Under the pieces are notes generated by a model. It made no database searches. It was not told the origin of the DNA and saw only the letters and a program-made list of their open reading frames with translations. Source: Planococcus sp. ISL-110 (GTDB lineage: Bacteria; Bacillota; Bacilli; Bacillales_A; Planococcaceae). Taken from it: a stretch of 64,000 nucleotides of DNA. The stretch lies in the NCBI RefSeq assembly GCF_018613575.1, contig NZ_JAGGPX010000015.1:124001-188000 (forward strand). The letters run 5' to 3'. Positions 60,644 to 64,000 of this stretch are shown in pieces (positions within the stretch are counted from its first letter, which is position 1; the number at the start of each line of letters is the position of its first letter). A program made the position numbers and the translations under genes.

Positions 60644-62182
60644 ATGAACTCAGATAAAATTGATTTAAATCTAAAAGTATTCAAGAAGTTTGAAGGTCTT
60701 TCTTTTTTGCAGATAGCTAATGAGGTTGGACTTAACCCAGCTTTGATATCTCCTAAAACTTCAGTTGTCACGGTTCTTAATAAGTTACTATTGCACGCGG
60801 GTTTGGATAAGAAACAGGCTGCTGAAAAATGCAAACCAATGCAGCTATCCATAAAAACTGTAAAGTTGAATGAAGGCGGACAATCTAAAGAGTCTATGTC
60901 ATTCGAACAGGTAGACTTTTTAAAGGTGTCTGAAGAATCTTGGGAAACGAGCTATTTGAGAAAGAAGTTTGAAGAAACCTTTTTCCTGTTTTTTGTTTTT
61001 CAATATAAGAAACATCCCAATCAAACATCGATCCTCTATTTTAGAGGAGTGAAATTGTGGGAGATGCCAGAAAATGTTTTGGAGCGAGAAGTCAGGCATA
61101 TGTGGAATCTTACGCACCGAATTCTTAATGAAGGTGTACAACTGGAAGAGAAGCTTCACGGAAAAAAGATGGTAACTAAAAACAACTTACCAGGCATCAA
61201 AGATAATCCCGTTGTCCATCTTCGACCAAAAGCTAATGATGGCAATGATAAAGTACAGTTGCCCGGGGGCAAGTTCATTACTAAGCAAGCATATTGGATA
61301 AATGCTAGCTATGTTGCACATATTGTGAAAGACTTACCTCCATTAAAAACCAGCAGTTTTCAATTCTATTATACGAACCATGAAAAAAGTAAGGAATTCA
61401 TTAAAATTAAAGCAATGTTATTGAAAGAAGTCTATACAATCAAGGAGTTTCTTGAAATAGCTGGAAAAAATCAGATTTATATTAATGAGTTGGATATTAC
61501 CACCGTAAATTTGCATGAAATTGGGTTTAATATAGAGCCTGGTGTAATTGTTTCGAAAAACATTGAAAGTTTAAATGAATATTTAATGGAAAAAATTTTT
61601 AAAGAGAACTATTTTGTAGTTCCAGACCTTCCTGTTTTTCAATTGGACCAAGTAAAAAGAAAGATTAATAATCTCGAAAACGCATACCAACTAATTGACG
61701 TGGGTGAGGATATCTACCTGACTAACAAAAACCTTAGTAAAGGCGGATTGGATAAAGGAACTCTCGAAGGTTATAAGCAGGCAGTTATAGAATTTATTGG
61801 ATTACAAAGATTCTTTACTTTAGATTACTTAACTGAGAATGGATTTTCTCATGAAATGGATGAATATGGATTCGAACCTATATTTTATGAGAGTATATTG
61901 AAGGGGCAAGGTCATCTCAAGTCCATAAAAATTGCGGACGCAACCGTATTTATACGATCATATGAAGGTCTCACAATTGGAAGCTTTGTAAATTTTGTAT
62001 TAGAAGAGAAGCAATCCATGAGTGTGGAGGAATTCATTGTAGGTGCAAGGAAACGAAGTGGGGTTCGCTTAAGTTATAAGAACGCGATATCAGTAATAAA
62101 GAATTCGAATTATTTTTATTCCGAAGAGCTGGAGAAAGTATTTAGGGACAAGGATTTTTACTACAGGGAAATATTCAACTGA
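60644..62182 (+). CDS. Sau3AI/MutH-like protein with winged-helix-like C-terminus, probably non-catalytic
   Basis: A 512-residue protein, started at ATG 60644 behind AGGAAGGA. Residues about 66-230 resemble the C-terminal, DNA-recognising domain of Sau3AI-type restriction enzymes: IKTVKLNEGGQSKESMSFEQ, ESWETSYL, FRGVKLWEMP, DNPVVHLRPKANDGND, and KQAYWINASYV. The ExK of MutH-type active sites reads SIK here (residue 69-71) and no preceding catalytic aspartate is evident. Residues 250-512 hold repeated helical modules (YTIKEFLEIAGKNQIYINEL; FFTLDYLTENGFSHEMDEYG). First gene of an AT-rich cluster. Confidence 0.7.
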   Translation: MNSDKIDLNLKVFKKFEGLSFLQIANEVGLNPALISPKTSVVTVLNKLLLHAGLDKKQAAEKCKPMQLSIKTVKLNEGGQSKESMSFEQVDFLKVSEESWETSYLRKKFEETFFLFFVFQYKKHPNQTSILYFRGVKLWEMPENVLEREVRHMWNLTHRILNEGVQLEEKLHGKKMVTKNNLPGIKDNPVVHLRPKANDGNDKVQLPGGKFITKQAYWINASYVAHIVKDLPPLKTSSFQFYYTNHEKSKEFIKIKAMLLKEVYTIKEFLEIAGKNQIYINELDITTVNLHEIGFNIEPGVIVSKNIESLNEYLMEKIFKENYFVVPDLPVFQLDQVKRKINNLENAYQLIDVGEDIYLTNKNLSKGGLDKGTLEGYKQAVIEFIGLQRFFTLDYLTENGFSHEMDEYGFEPIFYESILKGQGHLKSIKIADATVFIRSYEGLTIGSFVNFVLEEKQSMSVEEFIVGARKRSGVRLSYKNAISVIKNSNYFYSEELEKVFRDKDFYYREIFN

Positions 62183-62220
62183 GTATTTGAAATTTTGTTT
62201 TAAGAAATGGGGGCTATAAA

Positions 62221-63426
62221 ATGACAATCAATTTAATTGAACTGATAGAGAAAGATATTACACTTACTGACGGTACAAGAAATTTAACGGTGAAGGGTGA
62301 GGCTAAGAACCACAAGGTTTATAGAATTCCATTGGAATACTTATTCTACAACGATCAAAACGGTCGAATTGCAACCTGGATTAGTAAATATAATAGCGAT
62401 AATGACCCATTAACTCTAGACGATATAGAATATTATAATAGCGTTTTACACGGATTCATCAAGAAAGCAAATGAAAATGCATTCGGTAAAACGAAGGAAA
62501 ATATTGAAATGTTCGGTCAAAAAATAGCGGGAGTAGTGTTGAAAAACGGTCGGATTATTGATGGGAATCGCCGGTTCACATGCTTGCGTGAAATAGCAGC
62601 GGAAGGTGAGGACCTCTATTTTAACGCAGTTATATTGGATACGGATGCGGGGATATCGGATAAAGATATTAAAAGATTAGAGTTGAACCTACAGCATGCG
62701 GAAGAACGACCTGTAGATTATGATCCGATTGACAATCTCGTGGATATATACAGGGATTTAGAGCAAAATAAGACATTTACAATTCCTGAATATGTACGTA
62801 ATGTGAATAAAACTAAAACTGAAGTCGAGAAGACTTTGAAAAAAGCTATACTGATGGTCGAGTTTCTTGAGTTTATAAATGCTAAAGGGAAATATTACAT
62901 TGCGCGAGAGTTGAACTTAGATGGTCCACTTCAGGAGATGGTAGGTATTCTGAACAGTATAGACGAAGAAAAAAAGGAAGATGTGAAGAGTGCATTGTTT
63001 ACTGCTTTACTCACATCCCGAAGTGGAGATTTAACTAGACGCATTCGTGAAATCGGCAAAGAAATTATTAAGACTAAGAACGCAGACAAATTTATTGAAG
63101 AGTACGAGGAAATAGTCGAAGAAGTATATGAAGACTTACAAGAAGAAGAGGAAGTGGACTTGTCTACGATTAATGAAAAAATCTCCACGAATGTTTCTTT
63201 AAAAGAAAAAAGTGACAATATAATCAGAAGGAAAATTGAACAGAATCGTCACGAAACCGTGCGTAATAAGCCGGTCGTTTTACTAAATGATGCATTAGAT
63301 GCGTTGAATGCCATCGATGAAACTGTTGTTTCAAGAATGAATGAAGAAAATAAAGAAGAGTTTGAAGAGGTATTGAAAAAAATCCATGAGACATTGAATG
63401 CTTACAGTGAAAAATTGAATGTTTAA
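62221..63426 (+). CDS. ParB/sulfiredoxin-fold protein
   Basis: A 401-residue protein, started at ATG 62221 behind AAATGGGGGC. The ParB-type nucleotide-binding/nuclease motif is seen as VLKNGRIIDGNRRFTCLREI (residues 106-125), preceded by a strand with IPLEYLFY. Residues 160-230 may be a ParB-like helical DNA-binding part (FTIPEYVRNVNKTKTEVEKT). The C-terminal 140 residues are highly charged and helical. It is 38 bases after the Sau3AI-like gene and overlaps the next gene by 8 bases, so the three are one operon. Confidence 0.75.
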   Translation: MTINLIELIEKDITLTDGTRNLTVKGEAKNHKVYRIPLEYLFYNDQNGRIATWISKYNSDNDPLTLDDIEYYNSVLHGFIKKANENAFGKTKENIEMFGQKIAGVVLKNGRIIDGNRRFTCLREIAAEGEDLYFNAVILDTDAGISDKDIKRLELNLQHAEERPVDYDPIDNLVDIYRDLEQNKTFTIPEYVRNVNKTKTEVEKTLKKAILMVEFLEFINAKGKYYIARELNLDGPLQEMVGILNSIDEEKKEDVKSALFTALLTSRSGDLTRRIREIGKEIIKTKNADKFIEEYEEIVEEVYEDLQEEEEVDLSTINEKISTNVSLKEKSDNIIRRKIEQNRHETVRNKPVVLLNDALDALNAIDETVVSRMNEENKEEFEEVLKKIHETLNAYSEKLNV

Positions 63427-64000
63427 AACCCTTAATTTAAAGCCCAGCTATTACACTACGACTTCGAATGTGCTGAAGGAGTTCTATAATCCGGTTTTAA
63501 CTGAAACTGTAAAGTACGATAGAGTTAGTGGTTATTTTAGCTCAAAAGCCCTTGCTGTTTACAGCAAGGGGCTAGAGGGGCTAGTGAAAAACAATGGTCG
63601 TTACAGGCTTATAATCTCCGAGGATATAAGTGAAGAAGATTTTATAATGATTAAAAATGGATATGACTTAAGGGAAAAGCTGACGCATGAATTGATTGCA
63701 AGAATGGATACGGGACTTTCGACGGATGAAGAAATGAAATTGAATAATCTGGCTTACTTGATATCAAGAGGTTATGTCGATATTAAGATTGGTTTCAAAA
63801 GAGGAGGCTTATTTCATTCGAAATTTGGAATATGCGAAGATGCGGATGGGAGTGTCTTGTATTTTACTGGATCCAATAATGAAACTCAAGCAGCTATCAA
63901 GCATAACTTTGAATCATTTGACGTCACCACGTCTTGGTTGTCTTCAGATTTTGATCAACAAAAAATTTCTCAAGCGAAAAACCAGTTCGAGAAACTGTGG
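63419..64000 (+). CDS. PLD-like nuclease domain protein, N-terminal part (runs off the window)
   Basis: It starts at ATG 63419, overlapping the ParB-like gene by eight bases, and stays open for 194 codons to the end of the window. The N-terminal part has VKYDRVSGYFSSKALAVYSK and the phosphodiesterase motif LFHSKFGICEDADGS then YFTGSNNET (His133, Lys135, Gly151-Ser152-Asn153). In many relatives this domain precedes a superfamily 2 helicase with the pair acting in DNA defence. The helicase part, if any, is outside the window. Confidence 0.75.
   Translation, partial: MFKTLNLKPSYYTTTSNVLKEFYNPVLTETVKYDRVSGYFSSKALAVYSKGLEGLVKNNGRYRLIISEDISEEDFIMIKNGYDLREKLTHELIARMDTGLSTDEEMKLNNLAYLISRGYVDIKIGFKRGGLFHSKFGICEDADGSVLYFTGSNNETQAAIKHNFESFDVTTSWLSSDFDQQKISQAKNQFEKLW

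Overview
The window looks like chromosome of a low-to-moderate GC Bacillota, most likely a Planococcaceae bacterium (Planococcus or a close relative). The reasons are strong AGGAGG-type ribosome sites, several TTG and GTG starts, U-tailed terminators, and Bacilli-type gene sets (OhrR/Ohr, Fnr with a C-terminal cysteine cluster, XerS remnant, RibT, FusB-like, OpuC-like, YitT). No tRNA or rRNA gene was seen.

Layout. 0-5 kb: a nucleotidyltransferase, panB, and a 2.4 kb insert holding a broken histidine kinase and a methyltransferase, bounded by a duplicated panB tail. 5-12 kb: an oxidoreductase, then two divergently placed paralogous EnvC-like M23 peptidases flanking a decayed patch (xerS pseudogene, intact MerR regulator, adhA pseudogene). 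12-16 kb: a universal stress protein, an Fnr regulator with a perfect Fnr box, and a ba3-type cytochrome oxidase operon with a tiny subunit IIa. 16-21 kb: a 20-bp tandem repeat array, the Ohr/OhrR pair, a glutathione peroxidase, an MFS transporter and a PAS-STAS protein. 21.7-27.5 kb: a cobalamin riboswitch ahead of a thioesterase and a class I ribonucleotide reductase whose large subunit is split by a group I intron next to its catalytic cysteine. 28-32 kb: ribT, pabA and a pabB-pabC fusion, and a PTS-type permease. 32.7-38 kb: a GntR regulator, a MITE-like element inside a duplicated terminator, a phnE fragment, SDR, racemase and FusB-like genes, and a patch of gene remnants. 38-40.7 kb: an ada-alkA-ogt alkylation repair operon. 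40.7-43.1 kb: a class F sortase with its own probable substrate. 43-49 kb: hydrolase, M42 peptidase, two aldo/keto reductases and a duplicated 0.4 kb intergenic block. 49.9-53.3 kb: an osmoprotectant ABC transporter operon.

54.6-64 kb is the accessory end. One small lipoprotein gene is broken twice, by an IS4-like element with 9-bp target duplications and by an IscB/omega-RNA element of the IS200/IS605 world. Removing both restores an uninterrupted 150-codon frame. Further on are gene fragments, an IS30-family element that cuts off another ORF, and an AT-rich three-gene cluster running off the window: a Sau3AI/MutH-like protein that lacks a visible ExK catalytic site, a ParB-like protein, and a PLD-like nuclease. 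This cluster is the best candidate for an undescribed defence system, while IscB is the clearest RNA-guided system.

A recurring theme is duplicated gene tails with or without their terminators (panB, an aldo/keto reductase, the osmoprotectant binding protein, a FusB-like tail, a GntR terminator). This suggests a common process of tail duplication and decay in this chromosome.
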